A DNA stretch of 38,178 nucleotides from Conidiobolus incongruus B7586. Lineage: Eukaryota; Entomophthoromycota; Entomophthoromycetes; Entomophthorales; Conidiobolaceae. Below, piece after piece: positions 12,781 to 24,980 of the stretch. The stretch spans positions 1 to 38,178 of the forward strand of contig JNEM01014827.1 of assembly GCA_000697335.1 (NCBI GenBank), in the 5' to 3' direction. Under the pieces are notes generated by a model. The model worked only from the letters and a program-made list of their open reading frames with translations, did not search any database and had not been told where the DNA came from. Within the stretch, counting starts at the first letter, position 1. Each line of letters starts with the position of its first letter. A program made the translations under genes and the position numbers.

Positions 12781-13925
12781 AATTCAATTTACTTACGTTT
12801 TTATTTTAAATAAAAGACTGCTTTTTAAATTTAAGTGATTTATGCATTATGAACTATTATGGGATTATCTTCCTAGTATATAGTTACAAGATCATTAATT
12901 TTAACAATCTAATTCCATAAAACTAATGATATTGTAATTAATCCTTAAATTTAAAATTATAAAACTCACTTAAATATATAATCAACTTATCATGTTAAAA
13001 AATAATTATTTTCAACTTGCATTTAAGTACATTCATTCCGCTATATTGTATATTAATTTAAATTCACAGCTTTCATTATTAAACAATATAGATGTAAATT
13101 TTTATATTTTATTTATATTTAGATACATTATTGAAATAGTAATATTCAGACATAGTCAATTAATATCAGTTTTTAAAACTATATATATTAATATTTGTTA
13201 TATCAATTGTGCTATCTACATTATAAATTCAGAATTTCAAAATTATATCAGCATTAACTTGATAAATTTAATTATAATATCAATTAATATTTGAAAATAA
13301 ATTTTTATTCATTGTTAAAAATTAAAACAGGAAACTAGAGAGAATATAATAAAGGCCCTTATTCAATATTTTGATACAATGAATTTATTTAATAATATTA
13401 AATTAACAATTACTAAATTTGATCCAGAAATTTCTGAATGTATGGTGTGATAAGAATAAATCTAATCTAAACTGTATTAATTTGTATTATAAATTAAATG
13501 ATTATATGTTTCAATAGATGAATAGCTGTGATTAAAGCTCAATACAATTTATAAAATAAAATAAGAACAATCATTATTATGATTTATTGAAATATTTATT
13601 ATAAAGCATAACACTAAAACAATCCAATATTCGATATACATTTATATAATTGCCTAAATCCAGAAATTTTGATCATATCTTTCATTAAAGGAAATCGATG
13701 AATCACTCAATTCTTTGTGGAAACCTACAAGTTAAAAATAGTAATTTACTCAATGAAAATGTGACTAATCTTGACAAGAATCTCATCATCAATATCAAAG
13801 AGAATCTGTGTCAAGTACTTAATATCCCATAAAGCTATATGTTTCTATATTAAATATTCCATTCTCATGTCTGTAACAACACTAACTTTTAAATAATTAT
13901 TAAATCTAATACATAAAATTCTATA
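12781..13925. other. Intergenic between divergent ATG7 and chorismate synthase
   Basis: This should hold both promoters, but no confident TATA or CCAAT element was assigned. The open frame 12992-13294 (plus) is made almost only of I, N, Y, L and S codons and looks like AT-composition noise. Around 13690-13840 the composition is more gene-like: a plus-strand frame from ATG 13697 gives about 45 codons, and the minus strand gives a similar stretch (LWDIKYLTQILFDIDDEIL). Neither resembles a known family, so no gene is called. Confidence 0.45.
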
Positions 13926-15122
13926 ATGAGTACTTTTGGTGATGTATTTAGAGTGACTACTTATGGTGAATCTCATTGCCCAAGTGTAGGATGCATTATT
14001 GATGGTGTCCCCCCTGGAATGGGTTTAACAGAAGATGATATCCAACCTCAACTCACACGAAGACGTCCTGGTCAGAGTAACCTCACAACGCCTAGAAATG
14101 AAGCTGACGCTGTCACAATTCATTCTGGAGTTGAGCACGGTATCACATTAGGAACGCCCATTGCACTTCAAGTCAAAAATAAAGATCAACGCCCTCATGA
14201 TTATAGTGAAACAGATCTCTACCCTCGTCCCAGTCACGCAGACTGGACTTATCTCCTCAAGTACGGAGTCAAAGCTAGCTCTGGTGGTGGTCGTAGTTCT
14301 GCTCGAGAGACTATTGGACGTGTTGCAGCAGGTGCTGTCGCTGAAAAATACCTTCGCCAAGCTTACGGTACAGAGATTGTGGCTTTTGTGAGCTCTGTAG
14401 GTCCTATTAAAATGCCATTTTTGGAAGATCTTTCAGATAATGGAGTTCTTAATCCCAATTCTGATATTAACAAATTACTCAATACAATCACTAGAGAAGA
14501 GGTTGATAAGGATGAAACAAGATGCCCTGACGCTGAGGTTGCTAAAAAAATGAAAGAAAAGATTATTGAAACGAAAGAAAACCAAGATTCTACCGGGGGT
14601 ACAGTTACCTGTGTCATTCGTAATGTTCCTACAGGATTAGGAGAGCCATGTTTCGATAAATTAGAGGCCAAGTTAGCACATGCCATGTTATCTATTCCAG
14701 CCACGAAAGGATTTGAAATTGGCAGTGGCTTCAAAGGCACCGAATTGAATGGATCTCAGCACAATGACATGTGGATCAAGAAGGGATCTGGTCTTGGCAC
14801 TGCCACCAATCTCTCTGGTGGCATCCAGGGGGGTATTTCCAATGGTGAAAATATTTACTTCAGAATCGCTTTCAAGCCTCCTGCCACCATTAGTAAAGCC
14901 CAAAATACCTCTACCTACACCGGAGAAGCGGGTGTCCTCTCTGCAAGAGGTCGCCATGATCCATGCGTTGTCCCCAGAGCTGTTCCTATCGTTGAAGCAA
15001 TGGCTGCCCTCGTACTAATGGATATGGCTATGATTCAATCTTCAAGAAAAGCCTCAAGTGCACTTTTACCTCCCATTAATATTCACCCATCTTTGAAAGG
15101 ACAAGTTCCATCAAATAATTAA
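13926..15122 (+). CDS. ARO2: Chorismate synthase, single exon
   Basis: Last step of the shikimate pathway: 5-enolpyruvylshikimate 3-phosphate to chorismate, using reduced FMN, in the cytosol. Fungal enzymes also carry an intrinsic flavin reductase activity. 398 residues in one exon, near the family size (about 375-430). Signatures: [19 protein letters not shown] at 5-23 with the catalytic His17 in the eukaryotic GESHC form, [16 protein letters not shown] (44-59), the glycine-rich [16 protein letters not shown], and [20 protein letters not shown] near the C-terminus, which holds further FMN and substrate-binding residues. The start is the first ATG and aligns with the family N-terminus. It has no intron in a neighbourhood where most genes have several, as does the mitochondrial uL2 gene nearby. 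Confidence 0.98.
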   Translation: MSTFGDVFRVTTYGESHCPSVGCIIDGVPPGMGLTEDDIQPQLTRRRPGQSNLTTPRNEADAVTIHSGVEHGITLGTPIALQVKNKDQRPHDYSETDLYPRPSHADWTYLLKYGVKASSGGGRSSARETIGRVAAGAVAEKYLRQAYGTEIVAFVSSVGPIKMPFLEDLSDNGVLNPNSDINKLLNTITREEVDKDETRCPDAEVAKKMKEKIIETKENQDSTGGTVTCVIRNVPTGLGEPCFDKLEAKLAHAMLSIPATKGFEIGSGFKGTELNGSQHNDMWIKKGSGLGTATNLSGGIQGGISNGENIYFRIAFKPPATISKAQNTSTYTGEAGVLSARGRHDPCVVPRAVPIVEAMAALVLMDMAMIQSSRKASSALLPPINIHPSLKGQVPSNN

Positions 15123-15901
15123 GCCCTCATAATGTACTTAACATATCAATATACTGTCTCATCTAATGTACTTACACTCCATATATAATTATCATAATTG
15201 AAATTTAATAACCTTTCAAAAGCATATTATAACTAATTGTAATTGATTTTGTCTTAATAGTTATGATTTAATATTTTCTTTATCACATTTGAATGAATTT
15301 GAAATTATAAATCACCATTATAAGTTAATTATTTTTTAACATAATATTATAGATAATGGAATTTAAATGATATTTGATAATGACTGTTTAAGCAAGCTAG
15401 TATGAGCTTCAATTATCAAGCACTTTAATTCTGATCACTATTTAATTAATCAAATATTTTATCAATAATATCGAGTATAATTAGATTAATTAAGTTAAAC
15501 AATTCATAATGACGATTTACAATGATTTGGGATAAACTCAATAGACTGAGTCCAGAATGCGGTTTATATATATATATGTTAGTGCCGTATATCAATTTAT
15601 TTTTGCTTATGAGTAAAAGATTAAACAAAAATGACAGTACTCAAACTGTTAAAGTTTAATCAATTAAAATGTAACCTTGAATATCCCATAAAATGAAATA
15701 TTTTATAATAGATTACAAATGAGATCATCTAAAAGCGTCATATATTAATTCAAATCAATCAAACTATTAACAAGTAACATATTGAGAAATAAATATTTTA
15801 AAGTACCTTAATTTTCACAAGATACTAAATTATTATTTATCAACTTTAACACCTATAGTTTTAATTCTGATCACTTCTTTTTAGAATAGCATTTCAAAAT
15901 A
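15123..15901. other. Intergenic upstream of the Arp4 gene
   Basis: No gene recognised. The minus-strand open frame 15446-15628 has AT-noise composition. A pyrimidine-rich TTCTTTTTAG at about 15875-15884 just before the Arp4 ATG could be a 5' UTR intron acceptor, but no paired donor was settled on. Confidence 0.4.
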
Positions 15902-17410
15902 ATGGCACTACCAAATAGCCTAGCTGAGCCATTTGGGGGTATTATATCTTATTAGTGGACATATAATACATCTCTAATTTTTATATAGATGATATTGGAT
16001 GTAAAGTACTAGATATTGGTGCTCGCTCTATAAGATTTGGCTATGCCGGAGAAGATTGTCCAAGGATGATTACTCCCAGTTACTTGGGATATCAAATCGA
16101 ATCTTCTGATAATGAATTGTTCAATCCAGGTGATTCAGTTTCAAATGATAACATTGCTAATGGAGGTACAAATGGTGCGAATAAATCACAAAAACCCTCT
16201 GGAGCCTATATCTCTGGACTTGGTGAAACCGTTAATTGGTTACCCAATACTGACGTGGTCAATCCTATTTCTGAAGGCAAAAGTAATGCATACAAAAACA
16301 ACTTACAACCAATTAATTGATATTTATTTATAATTTTTAGTCACTGATTGGGAAGCATATGAAGCTTGCTGGGAACTAGTCCTTGGAGAAGGTGACTTAT
16401 CCAATTCAAGTCCTTTTATTGTCACTTCTTATCCCTGGGCTTCGAAGAAAGAAAGAGAATTGATTGCCGAATTATGTTTTGAAAAGTTCCAAATTCCTGC
16501 ATTATATATTGGTAATCAAGCGACTTTCACAGGGTAAATATATAATTATTCATTTGATTTGGGAATACAATCTAATATAATGTTTAATAGCTTTTCATTT
16601 GGTAAGCCTACTTGCTTGGTTCTTGACGTTGGAGCAGGAACAACAAGTGTAACTCCCATTTATGAAGGTCGAGTACTGGATGGTTTACAATACCAAACCC
16701 TAGGAGGTGAGCATATCACTCAATACATACTCCAAGACCTCAAAACTAGATTCCAATATGATCCCGTTCCTCATTATTTAATTCAAACCAAGCAGCCAAA
16801 TCTTCCAGCTGGTCAAATTCCAAGCCTTACTTTACGTCCCCACGATGTCCTTAAAGATAGTTTTACATCTTTTATGAAAAACAGGTTGATTCAAGACTTC
16901 AAAGAAACTACATGCCAAGTGTGTGAAACTGAGTTCAGAGAAGATCTTTTAAAGACCCGTCCTTCGAAATCCTATGAATTCCCTGATGGTTTTAATACCA
17001 ATTTTTCATTAGAGAGATATGAGTATGGTGAGCTTTTGTTCAATCCTCAAAAATTCTTAAAAGACAGCCAAGGCAATCCATCCAGCTTTGTGCCAATTTC
17101 AGCCCTCATCCAGAAAGCTCTAGAAGCGACCAGCCCTGAATTACGTGCCAATTTGTGCTCAAGTCTTGTCGTTACTGGTGGTACAACCGGAATGCAAGGA
17201 TTTAGCGATCGTATTGCTTTTGATACCGTGAATCAGCTATTCCATACAAGAGTAAAAGTGACGACTCCCAATACAATTGGTGAGAGATCTTATTCTAGTT
17301 GGCTAGGCGCCTCGATCATGGGATCTTTAGGTACTTTCCAACAACTGATGGTGAGCAGTCGAACTTATAAGGACGTTGGATCCAAGGCAATTCATGAGCA
17401 ATTCAACTAA
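15902..17410 (+). CDS. ARP4: Actin-related protein Arp4 (BAF53/ACTL6 family), four exons
   Basis: Nuclear actin-related protein that pairs with actin in the NuA4 acetyltransferase and in the INO80 and SWR1 remodelling complexes. Exons: 15902-15938, 15989-16282, 16341-16533 and 16591-17410, giving 1344 nt and 447 residues. Visible features: the actin-fold start VLDIGARSIRFGYAGED (19-35), then an Asn/Ser-rich insert around 50-75. A TDWEAYEACWELVL segment and PWASKKERELIAELCFEKF follow, as in BAF53 (PWNTRAKREKLTELMFEHY). LVLDVGAGTTSVTPIYEGRV is the second phosphate loop. SYEFPDGFNTNFSLER and SSWLGASIMGSLGTFQQ are diagnostic of Arp4 rather than conventional actin. The first exon codes for only 12 residues and part of the next codon; its reading FGDD fits the Arp4 N-terminus (YGGDE). 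Donors are GTATTA, GTAATG and GTAAAT. Confidence 0.95.
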
Positions 17411-18190
17411 TTATACTAGTCGCCTTTATCTGAATATTTAGCCATTCAAATGATTCCCTTTTTCTTGTATCTAAACCTAATTACTATGATACCAATTGAT
17501 ATATATACCATTTAATGATTATTGAAATAAAGTGTTAAGTTTTTACATTACCCTTCTATCATTATTATTAATTAGAACAACGCCTCAATCATACCGAAGG
17601 AATGAAATTTTAGCATATTACCAAGGGAGACTGAGGGCTGAATTTATATATTAAATAATTTAAATATATCTGACAATTCAAATATCATTTTGATTTATTA
17701 TGTCCAAAAATGATTTAAAATCTGAAATATATATCCCCTTTTTTCTCTAATATAAATAATGACTATATATTATTTGACATTTTGAATTATTATACTACTC
17801 ACCCATAATCATATATAATAATATTTTGAAATTGGTTTAATTAGTTTGGTCAAATCCTGAAAAATTATTTCAAATCTCAAATATATAATTGAAATTTCAA
17901 AATAATTATAAAAATCAAAATAATCCCATAACTTGAAATACAAAAATATTTATTTATATACTTTATTACTCAAAGAAATGTTATTTAAATTGGGTATGAG
18001 ATAAACTGTTATAATATACATCAAACAATATCCGAAAATACACAAAAATATTTAATATTTATTTAATTATCTTTCAATAGTGAATACTTCTTGATCGAAT
18101 CATCAAAAACCAATTAGATCACATCACCAATTTCCATTTTATAGATCATATTTATCAACAAATCATATTTTATTTACTTGGTTTTATTTA
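17411..18190. other. Intergenic spacer between Arp4 and mitochondrial uL2 genes
   Basis: Very AT-rich with no gene-like frame. It should hold the 3' UTR of Arp4 and the promoter of the uL2m gene. A run of CATC/ATCA words at 18085-18170 lies just upstream of the latter. Confidence 0.45.
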
Positions 18191-18226
18191 ATGCCTATAA
18201 ATAAAAATGTGGTTAAGCAAAGTTAA
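18191..18226 (+). promoter_or_regulatory. Short upstream ORF overlapping the uL2m start
   Basis: An ATG at 18191 opens an 11-codon frame (MPINKNVVKQS) that ends at TAA 18224-18226. It runs past the main ATG at 18207 in another frame. If transcripts begin upstream of 18191, this uORF could limit initiation at the main start. The TATAAAT inside it could instead be chance AT sequence, and the real mRNA start is not known. Confidence 0.3.
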
Positions 18227-19283
18227 AAATATCACTGGTTTATTTAATCAATTATCCATTCGCTCAACTCCTTTGTCTTCATCACTGATTTCTAAAGCTT
18301 CTGCTAATCAATTGACTGCTCAACAAATCCGTTTTAAGAAGACTCTTTCTGAAGCCGAAAAAGCTAATCGAACCCCTTTGGTTAGAATAGAAAATGGTTT
18401 TAAACTTTTCAAGCCCACTTCACCAGGTCTTCGTTTCCGTCGTATGCCTGTCAGAGATCACCTGTGGAAGGGTCGTCCTCTCCGTAAATTGACCATTGCC
18501 AAGCGCAAGAAGGGTGGTCGTAATAATACCGGTCGTATTACTGTTCGTCATAGAGGTGGAGGGCACAAACAAAGAATTAGATTGGTAGATTTCTACAGAA
18601 AAAAGCCAGGTCCATGGGAAGTCATGCGTTTGGAATATGATCCTGGCAGAAGTGCTCACATTGCTCTCATTCAGCACTTAGTTGACAAGGAATTTAGCTA
18701 TATTTTGGCTCCTGAAGGTTTGAAGCCTGGAATGGTTGTCGAATCCTTCCGCGCCAATGATAGAGCCTCTGATGCTAATTTAACGGATGCTCAGCTTCTC
18801 CAAGAGGAAATCAACCGCTCTTTAGCTATCAAGGTCGGTAACTGTTTGCCCTTGAGAATGATTCCCACCGGTACAATCATTCACAACATTGGTTTGACTG
18901 CAGATGGCCCAGGTCAAATGGTACGTAGTGCAGGTGCTAAAGCCACGCTCATCCACACTGGCTCAACTGGATTTGCTCACATTAAGCTTCCCAGTGGTGA
19001 AATCAGAATGGTTCCTGTAGACGCTTGTGCTACTATTGGTGTTGTTTCCAATATCAATCACCAACATCGTGTTTTGGGTAAGGCTGGTGCTCGTCGTAGA
19101 TTGGGTTGGAGACCTACAGTGCGTGGTGTTGCTATGAATCCTGTTGACCATCCTCATGGTGGTGGTAGAGGTAAGAGTAAGGGTAACAGACAGCCTGTTT
19201 CTCCTTGGGGTGTATTAGCTAAGGGTGGTAAGACACGCCATCGTCCTAACCCTATGGTCATTAAACCTAGAGCTCGTCGTTAA
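18207..19283 (+). CDS. RML2: Mitochondrial large-subunit ribosomal protein uL2m (Rml2), single exon
   Basis: Component of the mitochondrial large ribosomal subunit next to the peptidyl-transferase centre. 358 residues. The first 45 or so are basic, Ser/Leu-rich and free of acidic residues until position 49 (MWLSKVKNITGLFNQLSIRS), as in a mitochondrial targeting peptide. The bacterial-type L2 core follows: KKGGRNNTGRITVRHRGGGH (101-120), RLEYDPGRSAHIAL (141-154), GSTGFAHIKLPSGE, and NPVDHPHGGGRGKSKG from 311 with the functionally important His residues (315 and 317) kept. The end RHRPNPMVIKPRARR is typical. The bacterial-like sequence and N-terminal extension point to the organellar rather than the cytosolic protein. 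It is intronless and convergent with RAD26. Confidence 0.96.
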   Translation: MWLSKVKNITGLFNQLSIRSTPLSSSLISKASANQLTAQQIRFKKTLSEAEKANRTPLVRIENGFKLFKPTSPGLRFRRMPVRDHLWKGRPLRKLTIAKRKKGGRNNTGRITVRHRGGGHKQRIRLVDFYRKKPGPWEVMRLEYDPGRSAHIALIQHLVDKEFSYILAPEGLKPGMVVESFRANDRASDANLTDAQLLQEEINRSLAIKVGNCLPLRMIPTGTIIHNIGLTADGPGQMVRSAGAKATLIHTGSTGFAHIKLPSGEIRMVPVDACATIGVVSNINHQHRVLGKAGARRRLGWRPTVRGVAMNPVDHPHGGGRGKSKGNRQPVSPWGVLAKGGKTRHRPNPMVIKPRARR

Positions 19284-20412
19284 TCTTTTAATAATATAAA
19301 TATAAAATACGCAATTTCTATATTTAAATATTATTTCCTTTATCAATACATATAATATTTAATGTTTTTAGATTCCATCTTTTCAAAATATTATTATTAT
19401 ACCAAACAAACTCATGATCCAGTCCTTTATTTATTAACAAGTATTTAAAACAAAAGAATGATATTTTTTATTTAAATGAACCAATTATTATCTATTTTAT
19501 CATCATCGAATACTGAAGAATATCAAATAATTTTATCTTCAATCGGATTTTGTTATAATCAAAAATATTCATTATAAATTATGATCAGAAACTCTATTAT
19601 ATTGTACGCGTATATAATATACTGGCAATATCATTCAATACGGAATTAATACTAGAAAAATAATTCAAGCTCATCCATGACATTTTGATCTGATTTGATA
19701 TAATTTGTAATGTTCCAACAATGATCTTTTAGTTGTAATCTTAACATGTGATAATATTACTACTCCAAAGATGGAAATGCATTTTTGTCAATAAAATAAA
19801 CCATTAATTTTCATATTACATCAAAAGATTTTAGTTTTTAATTTTGTTTAGTATAAATAAATCTATGATCTGATAATTTATATTAATGATTGAATTATAT
19901 ATAATTTAAAATTTCAACTAAAATCACTTGTTGAAAATAGTGTTTAATAATATAACCTTAAAAAAATCTTTTTATTTTAGTAATCCATTATATTGATGAA
20001 ATTTCCTGATATTCAAATATTCAGTTATATATTCTTATAAGATTCGTTTCTCATTTTATCAAATTTGATTTGATTTAATTTACACACAATAATAACATAG
20101 AAACATTCTACCTGAACTCAAAATTATGAAATATTTCAACTTTTGACAAGTGGAAAATAATTATATTTATTAAGATTTGTTTAATATTGTATATAAAGCT
20201 ATGCGTATATATAAACGCTGTGAATGTAATTTGTAGAGCTAGTGTTAATAAATAAATACATTTAATGAATGATAAGATGAATCAAAATATTTGATACCTT
20301 TTGCAATAACCAAAAAATTATACGAATGAATAATATTTAACTGTTAAGCACAATATTGAATATTAATAATATTCCTCAAGGTTGAATAATAAATGTTAGA
20401 AATGACAAAATT
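19284..20412. other. Intergenic between convergent uL2m and RAD26 genes
   Basis: No gene, RNA gene or transposon copy recognised. Small palindromic words such as ACGCGTATATAATATAC near 19608 and GCGTATATATAAACGC near 20203 stand out because GC dinucleotides are rare here. Their meaning is unknown. Confidence 0.45.
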
Positions 20413-23400
20413 TTAATCTTCTTTGCACCAGTTGGCAATGCACATTGATTTGTTAAATTGCTTGTGCTTTACAAAAATGGTTTGACGCTTCAATTCTTTT
20501 CGAAATTCCTTTGTCTGTTCATCATTAGTTAGAGTATCTTTAAAATCTTCGATAATTTTGCTGAAAGCTACTTTGCCGCCATGTTTCTTCAGATACAAGG
20601 AAATGATAGATTGATAGCTGGATTTCTTTGAGGCATCATTAAGATTATTGTTTACAGTCGATACATTAGAAGATTGAAGTTGAGATAGTAAAGAAGAGGA
20701 ATTAAGAGCATTTTTCTTGGTCATAGAGCTTTGTCCAAATCTCATTCCAATATTCATGGGATTGGAATTGGCACTATTATCATTATCAGGTGCGGTATCG
20801 TCACGATCGATTTGAGGTTTACCAATATTTCCAGATTTGCCTGTCCACGTGGGAGTGGAAGTGTTAAGTTGGTTACTAGTTTGAAATTTCTTCAATACAC
20901 TGAGTGAGTTTTGTACAGTTCGCTGAGCATCCTCTTTTAAATAATTAGATCGAGATATCGTCTCGGGATTCAGAGTTTTTTTAAGTCCTGAAATATCAAG
21001 CAAAGAATTGAATATGCTACTTTCTCTTGAACCACCATCGCTTGCTTCTTTGACGTGAGAAACACTAAAATTTTTGGTAAATATTTTTAATAATATAAAT
21101 TGTTAGCACTTACTATCGCTCAGTATCAATGATTTGAGAACTCGACTGAATAACATCGTCGTCATTGGTAGTAACAGTTTTCCTGAGATTAGTCGTAGGA
21201 TCGGTAGAGGTATTTTGTTTGCCGTGAAACTTCGAATCGTCAGCTTTATCTCCAGACAGGGAAGGATGAGCAAATAATTCGGTGAGAGAAAATGCATGGA
21301 AAAACTCCCTTTGGGTAGGGTCTTTAAGAATTTTGTTGGTAAGATACTGCTTATAAATTTGGCGATGATAAATTCTTTCTTCAATTGTACCAGCAGTCAT
21401 TAGTCTATATACAGTTACCTCCTGAGTTTGTCCAAGGCGCCATGCTCTCTCTCTTGCTTGAAGATCGGTTGAAGGATTCCAATCTGGGTCATAAATGATC
21501 ACTCGAACAGCAGATGTCAAGTTTAGCCCCAATCCACCAACCTTAGTCGTTAACAAGAAAACAGAAATAGTTGGATCTGTGTTGAATTGATCGACTAAAG
21601 TCATTCTATTTTTAATTTGATTATTACCATCCATTCTGAGATATGGAATATTCAGATTTTGAACCATATTTTCGACAATATTAAGCATTTGTCTCGTTTG
21701 GAAAAATATTAATGACTTAAGGCCTTGGCTATGCCAAGATTTCAGCAAAGCTTGAGTCACAATTAATTTGCCGGATTTTTCAGGAGAAAATTTGGATTGA
21801 GTGTCATTGTAATATTTGTTGGATAATAAATCTGGATGGTTGCAAATTTTTCTTAGTGTATCTATCCCAGATAATACATGCTGTTTTCCGGAAATAATAC
21901 GATCGACTTCATCAGACTTGATAAACTTTTCATATATGTCGAATTGCAACTTGGTTAGTTGACAAAATATGACTTGCTCTGTTTTCTTAGGAAGTTCAAT
22001 CGCAACATCTGATTTCAGTCTACGCAATAAATAAGGTGCAATCAGATCCTTCAAAGATTGGGCACATTCATAAGAAGTTCGAACTTGCAACTGTGAAGCA
22101 GAAGCCAAACTCGCTAATTTGATAGGCTCGCAAAAATGCTGTTGAAATAATGGTAATGTTCCAAGTCGTCCAGGATAAATAAAGTCAACTAAAGACCATA
22201 AATCAATCAAGCTATTTTGAATGGGTGTCCCTGACAATATTAAACGGTGGGGAGTATTAAGCTTTTTACAAGATAGTGTAACTTCAACATCAGGATTTCT
22301 AATTTTATGTCCTTCGTCAAGAACTACATAGCTCCATCTCTTGGTCGCCATTACTTTTTGATGAATTCTAACTGTATCATAAGTAGTCACTAAAACATCA
22401 GCAAAGCCCATTATTTGATTAAGCTTAGAATTAAAGCCAGTGTTGAATACATATCTATTCTTCTCATCACTAGTTTCGATATTTACATCATTCTTTGATC
22501 CAATGTTGGATTTTAGAATCACAATTCTCAGTGGTGGATACCATTTATGAAATTCACGGACCCATTGCTGTTGCAAAGTTGCAGGGCATATAATCAGAAT
22601 CCGACGAGTTAATAAATTAGAATAATGTAATCCGCTCAAAAAAGAGACAATTTGAACAGTTTTACCCAAGCCCATTTCGTCTCCTAAAATACCCCCTACT
22701 CTCTGATTATGAAGTTCCCACATCCAACGAATGGCTCTCTTTTGGTATGGAAACAAATTGTCAGAAATATACTTTGGTAAGCAAAATTGATCCAATATAA
22801 AGTCATCATCTTGAGGTTTTGGTTTGCTTGATTCCCATAATATGATACGTTTGTTGAAGGTATTATCGTCCATATCGTCTTGATATTTAAAGTCATCTTT
22901 GTTTTGATTTTTCTTAGATTTAGATTTTTTACGAACTGACTTAAAAATGGAGCTTTCAGATAGTGTATCGTCCTCTTCTGATATTCCACTTTCTTGATAT
23001 GAATCCTCAGGATCAGAACAACTTTGAGAGTAGCTTCGTTTACTATACGCTTGGGTGACATTGTTAGATATTTGAGTGTTTTCAGAAATACGAGTTTGAA
23101 TGTTTTTGTTAAGAGGATTCCAAAGTTGATATGGTTGAGTAAAATTATTACTATTACTAGTATCTAGTGATTGCTGTTTTGGACTTTGAGTGGCTTCTAA
23201 AAATAATTTATAATGTTAATTAAAAATAAAATTATAAATTTTTAAATTACTTTGATTATTTTTGAGATAATCGATGATTTCGGCTTCTTCCTCTATTGCT
23301 TCTGATAACTTGAGTGACTTGAATATTGTTAGCTAAATAATTTTTTCCAGTTATTGAAATTAATCCTTTACCAATTGATCTAATTTATTTTGCTGACCTC

Positions 23401-23742
23401 TGGTAGCTTTGGAACTTGACTGAATCTCTTTTAAATTTGTTTGTAATTTTCTAAATTAAAATAATTGAGTGGATATATTTAAAGAAATATATTGAATAAG
23501 AATACTTGATTTTGATTTGGACTCTCTCCAATCTTTTCAAATCAATTTGTAAATTTTGTTCTTTTAATTTTTCCTCCGCCTAATAATTTATTATTAAATT
23601 TATATTCAGAATATATTTTCAAAGAAAATACTTTTTGTTGGATTTTATTTTCCAAGATATCTTGGTCAATTATCTGAACGCCCAATTCATTATTAAGTAG
23701 TTGTAATTCGTTGTTTTCAATTCTATTTTCATTGTTTTGCAT
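20413..23742 (-). CDS. RAD26: Transcription-coupled repair ATPase Rad26/CSB (ERCC6), six exons
   Basis: SWI2/SNF2 translocase that acts on stalled RNA polymerase II in transcription-coupled nucleotide excision repair. Exons on the minus strand: 23742-23632, 23579-23506, 23450-23372, 23332-23251, 23196-21114 and 21064-20413. They give 3081 nt and 1026 residues. The N-terminus holds LGVQIIDQDILENKI (20-34), the conserved inhibitory leucine-latch region, then a coiled coil and a basic/acidic linker. Helicase motifs: DEMGLGKT (288-295), LDEGHK (408-413), SGTPIQN, KVGGLGLNLT, and RERAWRLGQ with RAWRLGQ at 699-705. TVYRLMTAGTIEERIYHRQI is close to human CSB. The last exon gives a C-terminal winged-helix-like segment (SIISLYLKKHGGKV) that fits the CSB ubiquitin-binding region. 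An in-frame ATG at 23781 would add 13 residues, but a TTTTAATAG acceptor just before 23742 suggests a leader intron, so 23742 is preferred. Confidence 0.95.
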
Positions 23743-23781
23743 TCTATTAAAATTAATCAATAAAATCAAAAACCAAGGCAA

Positions 23782-24980
23782 TAATCATGAATATTATAAA
23801 TCAATTTATAGTTAAAAAAATTATCTTTTTACATTTAATATATACAAAATGATTTAAGTAGTTCTGATGTCAAAGTTGCCTTTTGAGTCTAAATAATTTA
23901 CCAATCATATTGGATTAAATTATTGCAATTTTATGACAAATGTTTTGATTATAAATCAATTTATCATTTTATGAAATGAAAGATATTTAGTGAATTGAGT
24001 TAATTTTTGTTCAAAAAAGCTTGATAAAATATTTTAATACCTAAATTATTTTTCAGTTTTCTGTATTAAAATAACACTTATATAATTTTGATAGTAAATT
24101 TCCTGTAATCACTTTATTTTGAATAAATTGAGAGTATTGGTTACTAAATCTAGGTTTAACAACAAAATATTAGTTATAGTGATTTTAATTGTATGATTGC
24201 CATAAAAAACACAACATTTAATAATAGCAATTTTTTGAATAAATTAAGTTTCGAAATCATATAATGATAGCCAAAATTTATTTGCAAGGAATTTAAATTT
24301 AGAGAATGTTTATCAATATTGATATGTGTTTTTTAAAATGTTTTGAATAATAGTTAATATATTTATATAAATCATTGCAATATTCTATGCAGTATTGAAT
24401 TGATATAAATTTATTTCAAAATATATAATTAAAATGAATAAAATGTTATAATATATCTTAAGTATATTCATTATTATATGATATTTATATTATTTATTTT
24501 CATATCTTCTGAGAATTATAATTTAGTTAATTATTCAAGTTTATTAATTTTATTTTGAATTAAATGTATACCAGTAATATGGAAGTATTTTTAGGTTATG
24601 ATTGATTAATATAAATTAAAATAATGAAGTTTTATTATAAATATCAAATCAATAAAATAAATGATATGGGAAATATATTTAATTATAAAAATTAAAACTT
24701 GAGATTACATAACATCAATTGATTCTCATATGATTCCTAGAAATCATAAATGTGTATCAAAAATTAACTCATTATTACTCTTCTCTCGTTAATTCCTAGC
24801 AATTCAAATTTTAATGAATAAATTCAAAGTTACATTTAAGATACATGTAATGGCAAATTAATTAAGTGATATAAAGATCTGTAAATAATATATGTAAAGT
24901 AGTTATGAAGAAGGATTGTAATAATTTATAGAATGACCATAAAATCGAGCTGATTAGGATGTAATTGTTAAAAAGTTGAT
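23782..24980. other. Intergenic between RAD26 and tropomyosin genes
   Basis: AT-rich with nothing recognised. It should hold the RAD26 promoter at its left side and the tropomyosin 3' UTR at its right side. Confidence 0.5.

Noticed and set aside
12992-13294. 100-codon plus-strand open frame that looks like a hydrophobic protein
   Set aside because: It is built almost only from I, N, Y, L, F and S codons as expected from AT-rich noise, has no family resemblance, and sits between two divergent promoters.
14148-14957. Several long open frames on the other strand and frames of the chorismate synthase gene
   Set aside because: They are shadows of the GC-richer coding sequence. Only the 398-codon frame has conserved motifs.
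15446-15628. 60-codon minus-strand open frame
   Set aside because: AT-noise composition and a run of TATATA inside. No support for a gene.
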